Source of the DNA: Streptomyces olivaceoviridis
Lineage (GTDB): Bacteria > Actinomycetota > Actinomycetes > Streptomycetales > Streptomycetaceae
NCBI RefSeq assembly: GCF_014650115.1
Contig: NZ_BMUI01000001.1
Location: forward strand, 744,001-808,000
DNA length: 64,000 nucleotides
Direction: 5' to 3'
The notes under the pieces were generated by a model that did not search any database, had not been told where the DNA came from, and worked only from the letters and a program-made list of their open reading frames with translations. The position numbers and the translations under genes were made by a program. Shown here in pieces: positions 1 to 8,811 of this stretch; within the stretch, counting starts at the first letter, position 1, and every line of letters starts with the position of its first letter.

Positions 1-289
1 TGGCGTAGCTGATGTCGGTCCGGGAGGGGTACGCCTCGGTCGCGGTGTGGGAGTGGTAGATGATCACCGGCTCCTCGTCGCGGTCGTCCAGCTCGCGGTA
101 GAGCTTGAGCAGGTCCTGCGAGTCGAACTCGTAGAAGGTGGGCGAGCGGGCCGCGTTGAGCATCGGGACGAAGCGCTCGGGGCGGCCGGAGCCCACCGGC
201 CCGGCGACCACGCCGCACGCCTCGTCGGGGTGGTCCTCGCGCGCGTGGGCGACGATCTGGTCGTGGAGCGCCTGGGTGATGGTCAGCAT
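1..289 (-). CDS. M67 (JAMM/MPN) family metallopeptidase, 3' end cut by window
   Basis: The first 96 codons are visible; the reading frame runs off the left edge. The product has an acidic DEACG motif near residues 22-26 and the JAMM signature IYHSHTATEAYPSRTD near the end of the visible part. There the H-x-H pair and the downstream Asp ligate zinc, and the early Glu is the catalytic acid. Members of this family cleave isopeptide bonds or C-terminal extensions of small ubiquitin-like sulfur carriers. In actinobacteria they often sit beside a MoaD/CysO-like carrier and a cysteine synthase (the Mec-CysO-CysM sulfur pathway). Those partners would lie beyond the window, so the specific role is inference. 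The ATG at 289 is the only sensible start. Confidence 0.85.
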   Translation of the reverse strand, partial: MLTITQALHDQIVAHAREDHPDEACGVVAGPVGSGRPERFVPMLNAARSPTFYEFDSQDLLKLYRELDDRDEEPVIIYHSHTATEAYPSRTDISYA

Positions 290-309
290 GGGGGTCAGGA
301 TAAGCAGAG

Positions 310-346
310 GGGCCGTCCCGTACCGAGGGGTGGTACGGGACGGCCC
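310..346 (-). terminator. Strong hairpin between permease and M67 genes
   Basis: A perfect 15-bp inverted repeat (arms 310-324 and 332-346, 7-nt loop) lies downstream of the permease stop and upstream of the M67 start. There is no T-tract, as is usual for Streptomyces terminators. It most likely ends the permease transcript. Confidence 0.75.
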
Positions 347-454
347 ACATGCCGGACGCCCTGAGCGGCGGTCGCCGGGGGCGCCACGAGAGCTCCCGAC
401 GGCCGGACGTCCTTTCCGGATGGTCTTCCGGTGTCTTCCGGTGTCTTCCGGGGG

Positions 455-1873
455 TCAGCCCACCTTCTCGAACTCCGGGTCGCGGCGGTCCGCGATGGAC
501 GGCGTCCGGGACTTAAGGACCAGCCAGCCGATGCCCAGGGCGACCGCCCAGACCGCCATCACGTACAGGCAGACGCGGGAGTCGGCGTCGTAGGCGATCA
601 GACCGGTGACGAAGAGCAGGAAGGCGATGGCGATGTACGAGCACACCGCGCCGCCGGGCGCCGGGAAGGAGCTGGTGGGCAGCCGGCCCGCGTCGACCGC
701 GCGGCGGTAGAGGACGTGGCTGACCAGGATCATCAGCCAGGTCCAGATGCCGGCCGCGGTGGCGACGGAGGTGACGTAGCCGAAGGCCTTCTCCGGGACG
801 ACGTAGTTCAGGACGACGCCGATGCCCATGAACAGCACCGAGACGGTGATGCCGAGCGCGGGGGTCTTGGTGGCCGACAGCTTCGAGAAGACCCGCGGGG
901 CCTCGCCGTTGTCGGCGAGGGTGCGCAGCATGCGGCCGGTGGAGTACATGCCGGAGTTGCAGGACGACAGGGCGGCGGTGAGCACCACGAAGTTGACGAT
1001 GCCGGCGCCGGCCGGGATGCCGATGACCGCGAACGCCTTCACGAAGGGGCTGACGCCCGGCGCGAACTCGGTCCACTTCACCACGCACAGGATGACGGTG
1101 AGGGCACCGACGTAGAACAGCGCGATGCGCCAGGGCAGCGTGTTGATGGCCTTCGGGAGGGTCTTCTCCGGGTTCTCGGACTCGCCGGCGGTGACGCCGA
1201 CCAGCTCGACGGCGAGGTAGGCGAACATCACGCCCTGCAAGGTCATCAGCGACGAGCCGATGCCCTTGGGGAAGAAGCCGTCGAACTGCCACAGGTTCGC
1301 CACGTGCGCGGTGTCGCCCGCGGCGCTGAAGCCGAAGGTGAGCACACCCAGGCCGATCACGATCATGCCGATCAGGGCCGTGACCTTGACCATGGAGAAC
1401 CAGAACTCGATCTCGCCGAACAGCTTCACCGAGATCAGGTTGGCCACGAACAGGACCACCAGGAAGACCAGGGCCGTCACCCACTGCGGGATGCCGGGGA
1501 ACCAGTAGTGGACGTAGATCGCGGCGGCCGTCAGCTCGGCCATGCCGGTCACGACCCACATCAGCCAGTACGTCCAGCCGGTGAAGTAGCCGAAGAACGG
1601 GCCGAGGAACTCCCGGGAGTACTCGGCGAAGGAGCCGGAGACCGGGCGGTAGAGCAGCAGTTCGCCCAGGGCCCGCATGATGAAGAAGATGATCACGCCG
1701 GCGAGGGCGTACATCAGGATGAGGCTGGGACCGGCCTTGGCGATGTTCGCCCCGGCTCCCAGGAAGAGCCCGACGCCGACCGCGCCGCCGATCGCGATCA
1801 TCTGGACCTGACGGCTGCCGAGCCCGCGCTCGTACCCCTCCTCAGGGGCGGTGGTGACCTTCTCAGAGGTCAT
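455..1873 (-). CDS. APC-family amino acid permease (AAT type)
   Basis: A 472-aa, roughly 12-helix transporter. The first helix carries the glycine-rich IGGAVGVGLFLGAG signature (about residues 28-41) typical of the amino acid transporter (AAT) branch of the APC superfamily, such as the ProY, GABA and aromatic permeases. It should import an amino acid by proton symport; the substrate cannot be read from sequence. The start at 1873 (MTSEK) is preferred because GAAAGG lies 10 nt upstream. A second ATG at 1894 would add seven residues but has no good ribosome binding site. It is probably transcribed alone, with a hairpin after the stop and a 330-bp leader region before it. Confidence 0.93.
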   Translation of the reverse strand: MTSEKVTTAPEEGYERGLGSRQVQMIAIGGAVGVGLFLGAGANIAKAGPSLILMYALAGVIIFFIMRALGELLLYRPVSGSFAEYSREFLGPFFGYFTGWTYWLMWVVTGMAELTAAAIYVHYWFPGIPQWVTALVFLVVLFVANLISVKLFGEIEFWFSMVKVTALIGMIVIGLGVLTFGFSAAGDTAHVANLWQFDGFFPKGIGSSLMTLQGVMFAYLAVELVGVTAGESENPEKTLPKAINTLPWRIALFYVGALTVILCVVKWTEFAPGVSPFVKAFAVIGIPAGAGIVNFVVLTAALSSCNSGMYSTGRMLRTLADNGEAPRVFSKLSATKTPALGITVSVLFMGIGVVLNYVVPEKAFGYVTSVATAAGIWTWLMILVSHVLYRRAVDAGRLPTSSFPAPGGAVCSYIAIAFLLFVTGLIAYDADSRVCLYVMAVWAVALGIGWLVLKSRTPSIADRRDPEFEKVG

Positions 1874-2064
1874 GTGTGGTGCGCCTTTCTCCATGCCGAC
1901 CCGGGCCTTTCGTCGGCCTCGGATCGGGTCTCGATCCCCCCGGATGATGGAGTTGTCTGCCTGGCCGACGGTCGTCGGCTCGGTGGCGCACCCGGCCGGA
2001 CATGGGTGGTGTCGGCCGGGCGGTCGTGAAGATTTATCACGGCCGCAATATTGATCACAGGGGG

Positions 2065-2086
2065 CCTGTGTGGCGCATCACACAGG
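2065..2086. promoter_or_regulatory. Inverted repeat upstream of the permease (candidate operator)
   Basis: The gene-free stretch 1874-2204 separates the permease from the DUF2017 gene. It is locally AT-rich around 2025-2160, unlike the coding DNA either side. It contains a perfect 8-bp inverted repeat, CCTGTGTG-GCGCAT-CACACAGG. Symmetry and spacing suggest a dimeric regulator site; a terminator for the clpS operon is the alternative. The regulator is unknown. Confidence 0.45.
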
Positions 2087-2204
2087 TAAAAGCGGACAAA
2101 GAGCGCCTGAATGCGGCAAAACCGGCCACTAAGGTGACGGGATCGTTATCCGGATTTGAGCGTCCCCTGAGCGAACGCTTCCGAGGGGGGCGAAACCGTA
2201 CGAA

Positions 2205-2810
2205 CTACGGCATCAAGGTCGTCACCAGGGTCTCCTGGAGCCCGCCGAGCCACAGATACGCCATGACCATCGGCTTGCGCGGGTCCTCGTCCGGGAGCCG
2301 GTAGAGCAGGTCGGTGTCGTCCTCGTCGGTGATCTCCAGCCGGGAACCGATCGCCAGCCGCAGATCGTTGAGGGCGCCGAGCCACTGCCGGGACTGCTCC
2401 GGGGACAGCTTGAGCACCGCCCCGCCCTCGTCGACCGGGGCGAGCGCGTCCAGGCTGCGGATCACCCCGAGGGCGCTCTCCCGCTTGTCGGCGCGCAGGT
2501 CGTTCTCGGTGAAGCGGCGGAACTCGGCGGAGTGCGCCCGCCGCTCCTCGGCCTCGGCCGACGAGGCGGGGGCCTCCTCCGGGTCGCTGTAGGCGTCCGG
2601 GAAGAGCCGTCGCAGCACCGGGTCGGCGGGCGGCTCGCTCGGCCCCTCCGCGAACAGCTCGGCGAGCGGGTCGTCCGGGGTGTCGGCGCCGGGTCCGGGA
2701 CCGATGAGCTCCAGGAGCTGTACGGCCAGCGACCGGATGATGGAGATCTCGACGTCGTCGAGGGCGACGGCCGCGCCGCCGCCGGGGAGCGGTTCGAAGT
2801 GTCCGGGCAT
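2205..2810 (-). CDS. DUF2017 domain protein downstream of clpS
   Basis: A 201-aa acidic cytoplasmic protein with no membrane segment or signal peptide. It matches the actinobacterial DUF2017 family, whose genes almost always follow clpS. It begins 10 bp after the clpS stop, so the two are cotranscribed. The N-terminal third contains the EISIIRSLAVQLLELI helix, the centre is a charged, low-complexity linker, and the C-terminal half ends in a YLWLGGLQETLV helix. No catalytic residues are evident. The conserved pairing suggests a role with N-end-rule proteolysis, but no function is established to my knowledge. Confidence 0.85.
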   Translation of the reverse strand: MPGHFEPLPGGGAAVALDDVEISIIRSLAVQLLELIGPGPGADTPDDPLAELFAEGPSEPPADPVLRRLFPDAYSDPEEAPASSAEAEERRAHSAEFRRFTENDLRADKRESALGVIRSLDALAPVDEGGAVLKLSPEQSRQWLGALNDLRLAIGSRLEITDEDDTDLLYRLPDEDPRKPMVMAYLWLGGLQETLVTTLMP

Positions 2811-2820
2811 CTGGGTGCGT

Positions 2821-3129
2821 TTACTTCCGGTCCTGCTGGAGGGTGGCCCACAGACCGTAGCCGTGCATCGCCTGCACGTCGCGCTCCATCTCCTCGCGGG
2901 TCCCGCTGGAGACGACCGCCCGGCCCTTGTGGTGGACGTCGAGCATGAGCTTGGTGGCCTTGTCCTTGGTGTAGCCGAAGTACGTCTGGAAGACGTACGT
3001 CACATAGCTCATGAGGTTGACCGGGTCGTTGTGCACGATCGTGACCCAGGGGACGTCGGGCTCGGGTACGGCGAAGACCTCCTCCGCCGACTCGGTGCGT
3101 TCGATCTCTACGGGCGCGGGTGACGTCAC
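2821..3129 (-). CDS. clpS: ATP-dependent Clp protease adaptor ClpS
   Basis: At 102 aa it is close to the family length. It carries the HNDPVNL motif (residues 33-39) and the MLDVHHKG segment (about 62-69) that form the N-degron binding pocket and contact ClpA/ClpC. ClpS delivers substrates with destabilising N-terminal residues to the Clp protease; in actinobacteria the partner unfoldase is ClpC1. About 25 residues before the core are a flexible extension, as is usual. The gene is divergent from pncB, with about 65 bp holding both promoters, and leads a two-gene operon with DUF2017. Confidence 0.96.
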   Translation of the reverse strand: MTSPAPVEIERTESAEEVFAVPEPDVPWVTIVHNDPVNLMSYVTYVFQTYFGYTKDKATKLMLDVHHKGRAVVSSGTREEMERDVQAMHGYGLWATLQQDRK

Positions 3130-3194
3130 AAGCCCATGCTGCCACGGCCTCCATAAATCGTCACACCGACGAAAAGGGAGTACGATTCCTCGCC

Positions 3195-4541
3195 ATGAAC
3201 ACAGCGGACCTTGGGCTACCGGTGGACGTTCCCTCGACAGCGCTCTTCACGGACCAGTACGAGCTGACGATGCTGCGCGCCGCGCTGAAGGCCGGTACGG
3301 CCGAACGGCGGAGCGTCTTCGAGGTCTTCACCCGGCGGCTGCCGAACGGGCGCCGCTACGGCGTGGTGGCCGGCACCGGCCGCGTCCTGGACGCGGTGGA
3401 GAACTTCCGCTTCGACTCCGGCGTCCTCGGCTTCCTGCGCGAGCGGGACATCGTCGACGAAGAGACCCTGCGGTGGCTCGCCGACTACCGCTTCAGCGGC
3501 GACATCTGGGGCTACCCCGAGGGCGAGGTGTACTTCCCCGGCTCGCCGATCATGCGCGTCGAGGGCAGCTTCGCCGAGTGCGTCCTGCTGGAGACCGTCA
3601 TCCTGTCCATCCTCAACCACGACTCCGCCATCGCCGCCGCCGCCTCCCGGATGTCCTCCGCCGCCGGTGACCGCCCGCTGATCGAGATGGGCGCGCGCCG
3701 CACCCACGAGCTGGCCGCGGTGGCCGCCGCCCGCGCCGCCTACGTCGGCGGCTTCGCGACCACCTCCGACCTGGCCGCCGGCTTCCGCTACGGCATCCCG
3801 ACCGTCGGCACCTCCGCCCACGCCTTCACCCTGCTGCACGACCGCGAGCGCGACGCCTTCCAGGCCCAGGTCGACACCCTCGGCCGGGGCACGACCCTCC
3901 TGGTGGACACCTACGACGTCGCCGAGGCCGTCCGTACGGCGGTGGAGGTGGCCGGCCCCGAGCTGGGCGCGGTCCGCATCGACTCCGGCGACCTGCTGCT
4001 GGTGGCGCACCGGGTGCGGCAGCAGCTGGACGAGCTGGGCGCGACCGCCACGAAGATCATCGTGACCTCCGACCTGGACGAGTACGCCATCGCCTCGCTG
4101 GCCGCCGCGCCGGTGGACGCGTACGGCGTCGGCACCCAGCTGGTGACGGGCTCCGGGCACCCGACCTCCTCCATGGTCTACAAGCTGGTCGCCCGCGCCG
4201 AGTCCGCGGACCCGAAGGCGCCGCTGCTGCCGGTCGCGAAGAAGTCCAGCGGCGGCAAGACGTCCATCGGGGGCCGCAAGTGGGCGGCGCGGCGGCGGGA
4301 CGCTGAGGGGGTCGCGGAGGCCGAGGTCATCGGCACCGGGCCGGTGCCGGCCGAGCTGGCCGACCGGCAGCTCCTGGTGGAGCTGGTCAAGGGCGGCGAG
4401 GTGGTCGCCCGGGAGCCGCTGGACGTGGCCCGGGACCGCCACATCGCGGCCCGCGAAAACCTGCCGCTCTCCGCGATCCAGCTGTCAAGGGGGGAACCCG
4501 TCATTCCGACGGAGTACGTCCACGGGCGCTCGGGCAGCTAG
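3195..4541 (+). CDS. pncB: Nicotinate phosphoribosyltransferase
   Basis: A 448-aa enzyme converting nicotinate, PRPP and ATP to nicotinate mononucleotide in the Preiss-Handler NAD salvage route. The N-terminal [12 protein letters not shown] motif, the EMGARRTHE segment and the RIDSGDLL phosphoribosyl-binding region are all present. The start at 3195 (MNTADLG) is chosen because the family begins shortly before this point. A GTG further upstream at 3120 would overlap the clpS promoter and give a poor, His/Thr-rich extension. An AAAAGGGAG tract lies about 14 nt before the ATG. It is followed 94 bp later by pncA on the same strand, whose product supplies its substrate. Confidence 0.95.
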   Translation: MNTADLGLPVDVPSTALFTDQYELTMLRAALKAGTAERRSVFEVFTRRLPNGRRYGVVAGTGRVLDAVENFRFDSGVLGFLRERDIVDEETLRWLADYRFSGDIWGYPEGEVYFPGSPIMRVEGSFAECVLLETVILSILNHDSAIAAAASRMSSAAGDRPLIEMGARRTHELAAVAAARAAYVGGFATTSDLAAGFRYGIPTVGTSAHAFTLLHDRERDAFQAQVDTLGRGTTLLVDTYDVAEAVRTAVEVAGPELGAVRIDSGDLLLVAHRVRQQLDELGATATKIIVTSDLDEYAIASLAAAPVDAYGVGTQLVTGSGHPTSSMVYKLVARAESADPKAPLLPVAKKSSGGKTSIGGRKWAARRRDAEGVAEAEVIGTGPVPAELADRQLLVELVKGGEVVAREPLDVARDRHIAARENLPLSAIQLSRGEPVIPTEYVHGRSGS

Positions 4542-4635
4542 CGCGGGACCCCGTCCGCCCCTCGACGCCCCCTCCCGCAGGAGCCCGGGATTCTCTAGGC
4601 TCAGTTACTTCACTCTCAGTCGAAGGACACCCACC

Positions 4636-5229
4636 ATGCGCCGCGCCTTGATCGTCGTAGACGTGCAGAACGACTTCTGCGAGGGGGGCAGCCTCGCGGT
4701 GGCCGGCGGTGCCGACGTGGCCGCCGCCATCACCGAGCTGATCGGCCAGGCGGCGGGCACCGGATACCGGCACGTGGTGGCCACCCGCGACCACCACATC
4801 GCGCCCGGCGGCCACTTCGCGGACAACCCCGACTACGTCCGCTCCTGGCCCGCGCACTGCGTCGCGGGCACGGAGGGCGTGGGCTTCCACCCGAACTTCG
4901 CCCCGGCCGTCGCCTCCGGCTCGGTGGACGCCGTCTTCGACAAGGGTGCCTACGCGGCCGCGTACAGCGGCTTCGAGGGCACGGACGAGAACGGCGTCGC
5001 CCTGGCCGACTGGCTCCGCGCCCGGGAGATCACGGAGGTGGACGTGGTGGGCATCGCCACGGACCACTGCGTACGGGCCACGGCCCTGGACGCCGCGCGA
5101 GAGGGCTTCCGCACGCAGGTCCTCCTGGACCTGACGGCCGGGGTGGCGGGCGAGACCACCGAGCGGGCCCTGGAGGAGCTGCGGGAAGCGGGCGTGGAAC
5201 TCACCGGCAAGCCCGTGGTGAGCGGCTAG
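4636..5229 (+). CDS. pncA: Nicotinamidase (isochorismatase fold)
   Basis: A 197-aa amidase hydrolysing nicotinamide to nicotinate, feeding the adjacent PncB. The catalytic triad is visible as Asp9 (VVDVQNDF), Lys103 (FDKG) and Cys145 (ATDHC). The metal-binding Asp52, His54 and His60 have the expected spacing. Length matches bacterial PncA. The same residues activate pyrazinamide in mycobacteria, so activity on that analogue is plausible. A GC-rich inverted repeat after the stop (GGGGCGCGGG at 5243 and CCCGCGCCCC at 5293) may terminate transcription. Confidence 0.95.
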   Translation: MRRALIVVDVQNDFCEGGSLAVAGGADVAAAITELIGQAAGTGYRHVVATRDHHIAPGGHFADNPDYVRSWPAHCVAGTEGVGFHPNFAPAVASGSVDAVFDKGAYAAAYSGFEGTDENGVALADWLRAREITEVDVVGIATDHCVRATALDAAREGFRTQVLLDLTAGVAGETTERALEELREAGVELTGKPVVSG

Positions 5230-5314
5230 GGGAACGCCCGAAGGGGCGCGGGGACCCGCACGGGCGGCCACGGCGGGCCCGCGGTCGCCGTACCCGCGCC
5301 CCCACACACAGGCG

Positions 5315-5641
5315 TCACCCCTGCCGCACCAGCGCCGGTCCGCGCAGCAGCGCCCGGATCGGGTGCCACAGCTCGTTCACCATGACACCGTTGTCGGCCG
5401 GGGCCGTGCGCCATATCAGGCCGTCGGGGTGGTGCAGGACCGCCGTGATCTCGTCCGGCGTCGGCGGCTCGGCGTTCCCCCGGAGGTAGATCGCCCGCAG
5501 GCCCAGGTTGCGCAGCCTGGTCAGGGCCCGCGCACGGTTCCGGGCGTGCACGAGCACCCGCACCCCGGCGGGGCCGTACGGCAGGTTCAGCGCCACCACC
5601 ACCGTGCCGTTCGGCAGCTTGCAGAAGCCTCCAGCGGCCAT
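5315..5641 (-). CDS. Conserved hypothetical protein
   Basis: A 108-aa basic protein without a signal peptide or membrane helix. The sequence contains a beta-rich start (NGTVVVALNLPYG), an Arg-rich helix (HARNRARALTRLRNLGLRAIYLRG) and a C-terminal WHPIRALLRG segment. I do not recognise a characterised domain; similar short proteins occur across Streptomyces next to the immune inhibitor A gene. It is convergent with pncA and downstream of the M6 protease hairpin, so it probably has its own promoter in 5642-5704. Confidence 0.6.
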   Translation of the reverse strand: MAAGGFCKLPNGTVVVALNLPYGPAGVRVLVHARNRARALTRLRNLGLRAIYLRGNAEPPTPDEITAVLHHPDGLIWRTAPADNGVMVNELWHPIRALLRGPALVRQG

Positions 5642-5704
5642 GCGGTCACATCCCCGTTCCGGTCGGTGTCAATAAGCGGTCCACAGGACGCACCTAAACA
5701 CGAC

Positions 5705-5734
5705 CGGCGGCAACCCGCCAAGGGGTTGCCGCCG
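5705..5734 (-). terminator. Terminator of the M6 protease gene
   Basis: A perfect 12-bp inverted repeat (arms 5705-5716 and 5723-5734, 6-nt loop) begins 28 bp after the protease stop codon. Confidence 0.8.
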
Positions 5735-5762
5735 ATACGCCTCTGACCTGCGATGACGCGGA

Positions 5763-8120
5763 CTACTTCACCGCGGGACCGATCTTGAGCTGGATCGTGG
5801 AGCCGTCCTTGGCCTCCTTGACGATCGTGATCTTGGTGTTGGTGTCAGTGACCTTCACCCCGCCCGTCGGGTTCGCCGGGTCGTAGTAGGTGCTGGTGTG
5901 GTCGTTGAAGACCCGGACACCCTTCGAGCCCTTGATCTTCAGCGCGACGTCGGCCTTGTGCAGCGTGATGCCGTCCGTGCCGTAGATGCTGAACGGCGAG
6001 TCGTAGGCCTGGATGCGGTTGCGCAGCAGCGTGCCGTCGGCCCACTTCAGTGCCTTCGGGTGCGAGTCGATCGGCAGGATCAGACCGGAGCCCGGGTGGC
6101 CGTTGGCGGCGTTCGTGTTGTTGTCCGCCTGGGAGGTGTCCCACTTCCAGATCAGCAGGCCGTTCTGGTACGGGTAGTGCTCCACCCAGTCCGGGCGCGA
6201 CGCGAAGCCGAAGTTGTACGGGCCCGTCTTCAGCGTCTTGTCGTACGACACGTACTGCCGGTTCTCGGCGATGTAGTACTGCTTGTAGTCCTTGGTGAAG
6301 GACGCACCGATGCGGGAGAAGCCGTCCGCGGTCCAACCGGCGTCCGCGGTCTCGGCGTTGTCCGAGAACAGCGGGGTGCCGTCGGCGGTCACCGCGATCT
6401 CGTCGGCCGTGAAGCCGTTCTCCGCGACACCGCCGTCGGTGGCGTAGCGGAAGCGCAGGTCGACCTTCTTGCCCGCGTAGGCGTCGAGGGAGAACGCCAG
6501 CTTCTTGTGCGTCTGCGAGAAGCCGCTCAGCGCCGGCTTGCCGCTGGCGTCGCGCGGCAGGGCCTGGCCGTCGGCCGTGCCGTCCAGGGCGGTCCAGTTG
6601 GCGCCGCCGTCGGTGGAGACCTCGGTGTAGACGTAGTCGTAGCCGGCCTCGGTGGCCCACCAGCCGTCCAGGGTGAGGCTCGCCGAGGACTTGCCGGTCA
6701 GGTCCACGGAACGGGTCAGCGTGTTCTTCAGGTTGTTGCCGCTGCCGCTCCACCACTGGGTGGCGCCCTGCGCCGGCTCGGTGATGGTGGTGGTGACCGC
6801 CTTGTCCGGCAGGGTCACCACGAGGGCCTGCTTGTCCCAGGTGTTGTACTCGGCGACGCCCAGCTTGTGCGTGGACTGCTTGCCGGCCTTGGCGGTGTCG
6901 TAGTTCAGCCAGCCCAGCTGGAGCTTGTCCCAGGCGTTCATGTCGCCCGGCAGGTCGCCGATGGACTCCTTGCCGGTGCCGAGCCAGGAACCGGAGGACA
7001 TCAGCGTCCAGAAACCGGTGGAGTTGTCGCCGCCGGCGGTGTCGTACTCGTCCGGCAGGCCGAGGTCGTGGCCGTACTCGTGGGCGTAGACGCCGAGGCC
7101 GCCGTTCTCCGGCTGGATGGTGTAGTCGCCGACCCAGATGCCGGTGTCGCCGACCTGCGTGCCGCCGAGCTTGTTGTTCTCGGGGCCGGTGGCGCCGGCG
7201 TCGGTGCCGAAGGCGTACCAGCGGTGGGCCCAGATCGCGTCCTCGCCCTGGGCGCCGCCGCCGGCGGACTCGTCCTCACCGGCGTGCACGATCTGGAAGT
7301 GGTCGACGTAGCCGTCCGGCTCGTTGAAGTCGCCGTCGCCGTCGTAGTCGTAGCGGTCCCACTGGTCGTACTTGGCGAGGTCCGACTTGATGTCGGCGTC
7401 GGTACGGCCGGCCTTCTTCTGCTGGGCGACCCAGGCGTTCAGGCCGTCGCTGACGACGTTCCACACGCTCGGGCAGTTGGTGGCACCGCAGGCGTTGTTG
7501 CCGTAACGGGCCTCGTTGTAGGGGACCTTGACCCAGTCGGTGACCTCACCGGAGACCGAGTAGCGGCCCGAGGACTGCTTCTCGTAGTACTTCTTCAGCG
7601 ACTCGGTCTTCTTGCCGGTGCCGAAGTAGAGGTCCTGGAAGTGCTTCTGGTCGTAGTCCTTCTGCCAGGCCGTCGAGTTGTCCTTCTTGCGGTCCGGCGC
7701 GGCGATCTTGTTGTGCAGCGGGCCCGGGGTGCCGCCGACCTTGGGGTCGGTCTGGTCGCCGAACTCCACCAGGATCGTGAAGATCTTGTCGGTCTTCTCG
7801 CGGCTCAGTTCGACGTACTTGCTCTGGCCCTTGCGGCTCTTGAGCTCGACGACCTTGGAGCCGTTGCGCTCCTTCGCGGTGGCCTTGCCCGATATGAGCT
7901 GGTTCAGGGCCTCTTCGCGCTGGGCCTCCTGGGTCTTGCTCAGGGGGCCGTCCAGGTCGTGCGCGCGCTGCTTCACCGGAGCCGGGTCGTGCCGGTTGGC
8001 CGCGGCGTTCTGGGCCTGGGTGCCCGCCTCCGCGACGGCGAAGGTGGCGAACGTGGCGGAGGCCGCCGCGAGCGTCACGCCGATGGCGGCCGCTCTGAAC
8101 GTCCAGGATCTGCTGGTCAC
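5763..8120 (-). CDS. Secreted M6 family metalloprotease (immune inhibitor A type)
   Basis: About 785 aa. The GTG at 8120 is chosen because GGAGGAACTCAA directly precedes it and a signal peptide follows (basic SRSWTFR, then a hydrophobic AAAIGVTLAAASATFATFAVA core and a likely AEA cleavage site). The zinc motif HEYGHDLGLPDEYD lies near residue 346. Upstream are a propeptide region and an M6 N-terminal domain; downstream are beta-sandwich carbohydrate/MAM-like modules of the InhA architecture. Bacillus InhA degrades antimicrobial peptides and matrix proteins; here an extracellular nutritional or developmental role is more likely. It is monocistronic, with a terminator after it and a long regulatory region before it. 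Confidence 0.93.
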   Translation of the reverse strand: MTSRSWTFRAAAIGVTLAAASATFATFAVAEAGTQAQNAAANRHDPAPVKQRAHDLDGPLSKTQEAQREEALNQLISGKATAKERNGSKVVELKSRKGQSKYVELSREKTDKIFTILVEFGDQTDPKVGGTPGPLHNKIAAPDRKKDNSTAWQKDYDQKHFQDLYFGTGKKTESLKKYYEKQSSGRYSVSGEVTDWVKVPYNEARYGNNACGATNCPSVWNVVSDGLNAWVAQQKKAGRTDADIKSDLAKYDQWDRYDYDGDGDFNEPDGYVDHFQIVHAGEDESAGGGAQGEDAIWAHRWYAFGTDAGATGPENNKLGGTQVGDTGIWVGDYTIQPENGGLGVYAHEYGHDLGLPDEYDTAGGDNSTGFWTLMSSGSWLGTGKESIGDLPGDMNAWDKLQLGWLNYDTAKAGKQSTHKLGVAEYNTWDKQALVVTLPDKAVTTTITEPAQGATQWWSGSGNNLKNTLTRSVDLTGKSSASLTLDGWWATEAGYDYVYTEVSTDGGANWTALDGTADGQALPRDASGKPALSGFSQTHKKLAFSLDAYAGKKVDLRFRYATDGGVAENGFTADEIAVTADGTPLFSDNAETADAGWTADGFSRIGASFTKDYKQYYIAENRQYVSYDKTLKTGPYNFGFASRPDWVEHYPYQNGLLIWKWDTSQADNNTNAANGHPGSGLILPIDSHPKALKWADGTLLRNRIQAYDSPFSIYGTDGITLHKADVALKIKGSKGVRVFNDHTSTYYDPANPTGGVKVTDTNTKITIVKEAKDGSTIQLKIGPAVK

Positions 8121-8201
8121 TTGAGTTCCTCCCCCGCGCCGCGCACACGGACAGATGGTTCCGGGTCTTGGAGGAATCCGTGCGCGCACGATCAACGCGT
8201 G

Positions 8202-8225
8202 TAGTCAAGTGACGACATTTGACTA
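8202..8225. promoter_or_regulatory. Inverted repeat TAGTCAA-N10-TTGACTA upstream of the M6 protease
   Basis: The gene-free stretch 8121-8480 lies between the divergent protease and the small membrane protein gene at 8481. About 85-105 bp before the protease start is a perfect 7-bp inverted repeat with a 10-bp spacer. Related TTGACTT and CAAGTGA copies occur nearby at 8206-8275, within a locally AT-rich patch. This looks like a regulator binding region overlapping the protease promoter. Confidence 0.5.
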
Positions 8226-8480
8226 GAGGTTTAGCTGAAAAAACAGACCTTGACTTGAGCAGGACAAGTGCACTATGCGGAGGTGACGTCCGCTTTACGA
8301 ACACGTGCCGGCCCGCCGACCGGCGCAGGGGAACGCCCGTTTGGCCGGGACGGTGACTCCATGCGCCCCCTGTGCACCGGTACCGTGGGTTAGGTCACGC
8401 TTACCGGGCGTCCCGCTCGGGCATGCAGGCCAACAGAGTGGCACCCCCGACTTCCGAAGACTGCCGAGGACACGATTGCC

Positions 8481-8717
8481 ATGCCTCGTCCGACCGCCGC
8501 ACAGCTCGCCTACGGTTCCTGCACCGTGATCTTCTCGACGCTCGCCATGCTGCTGCTGTCCCAGACGAGTTCGGGCCTCGGGGTCGCCGTCATCGCCCTC
8601 GCGGCACTCGCGCTGGGCCTGCTGGTCGCCCTGACGGTCCCCGTCCCCGGGGCGCGCGCGGAGCGGGCCCCGGCCGAGCCCGTCGCGGAGGAGGAACGCG
8701 TCCCCACGGCCCTGTGA
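8481..8717 (+). CDS. Small two-helix membrane protein
   Basis: 78 aa. Two hydrophobic segments (about residues 12-28 and 32-52) are joined by a short SSGLG turn and followed by a Pro/Glu-rich cytoplasmic tail (PGARAERAPAEPVAEEERV). It resembles short, uncharacterised membrane proteins common in Streptomyces. The ATG lies about 10 nt after a GAGGA tract. A strong hairpin follows the stop. No function can be assigned. Confidence 0.7.
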   Translation: MPRPTAAQLAYGSCTVIFSTLAMLLLSQTSSGLGVAVIALAALALGLLVALTVPVPGARAERAPAEPVAEEERVPTAL

Positions 8718-8747
8718 GCGGACGGGGACACAGCGCCGCGGAGCTTG

Positions 8748-8788
8748 CGGCAGTGGCGGTTCCGGACGTCCCGGAACCGCCACTGCCG
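8748..8788. terminator. 18-bp bidirectional terminator hairpin
   Basis: A perfect 18-bp inverted repeat (arms 8748-8765 and 8771-8788) with a 5-nt loop sits between the convergent small membrane protein and RDD genes, so it serves both. Confidence 0.9.
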
Positions 8789-8811
8789 TGCGAGCACTCC
8801 CGGCGGCCGGC

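Noticed and set aside
5898-8204. Long plus-strand ORF (768 codons) opposite the M6 protease
   Set aside because: It is the antisense shadow of the protease gene: Val/Leu/Gly/Arg-rich, no domains, no ribosome binding site, and the opposite strand shows a complete secreted enzyme.
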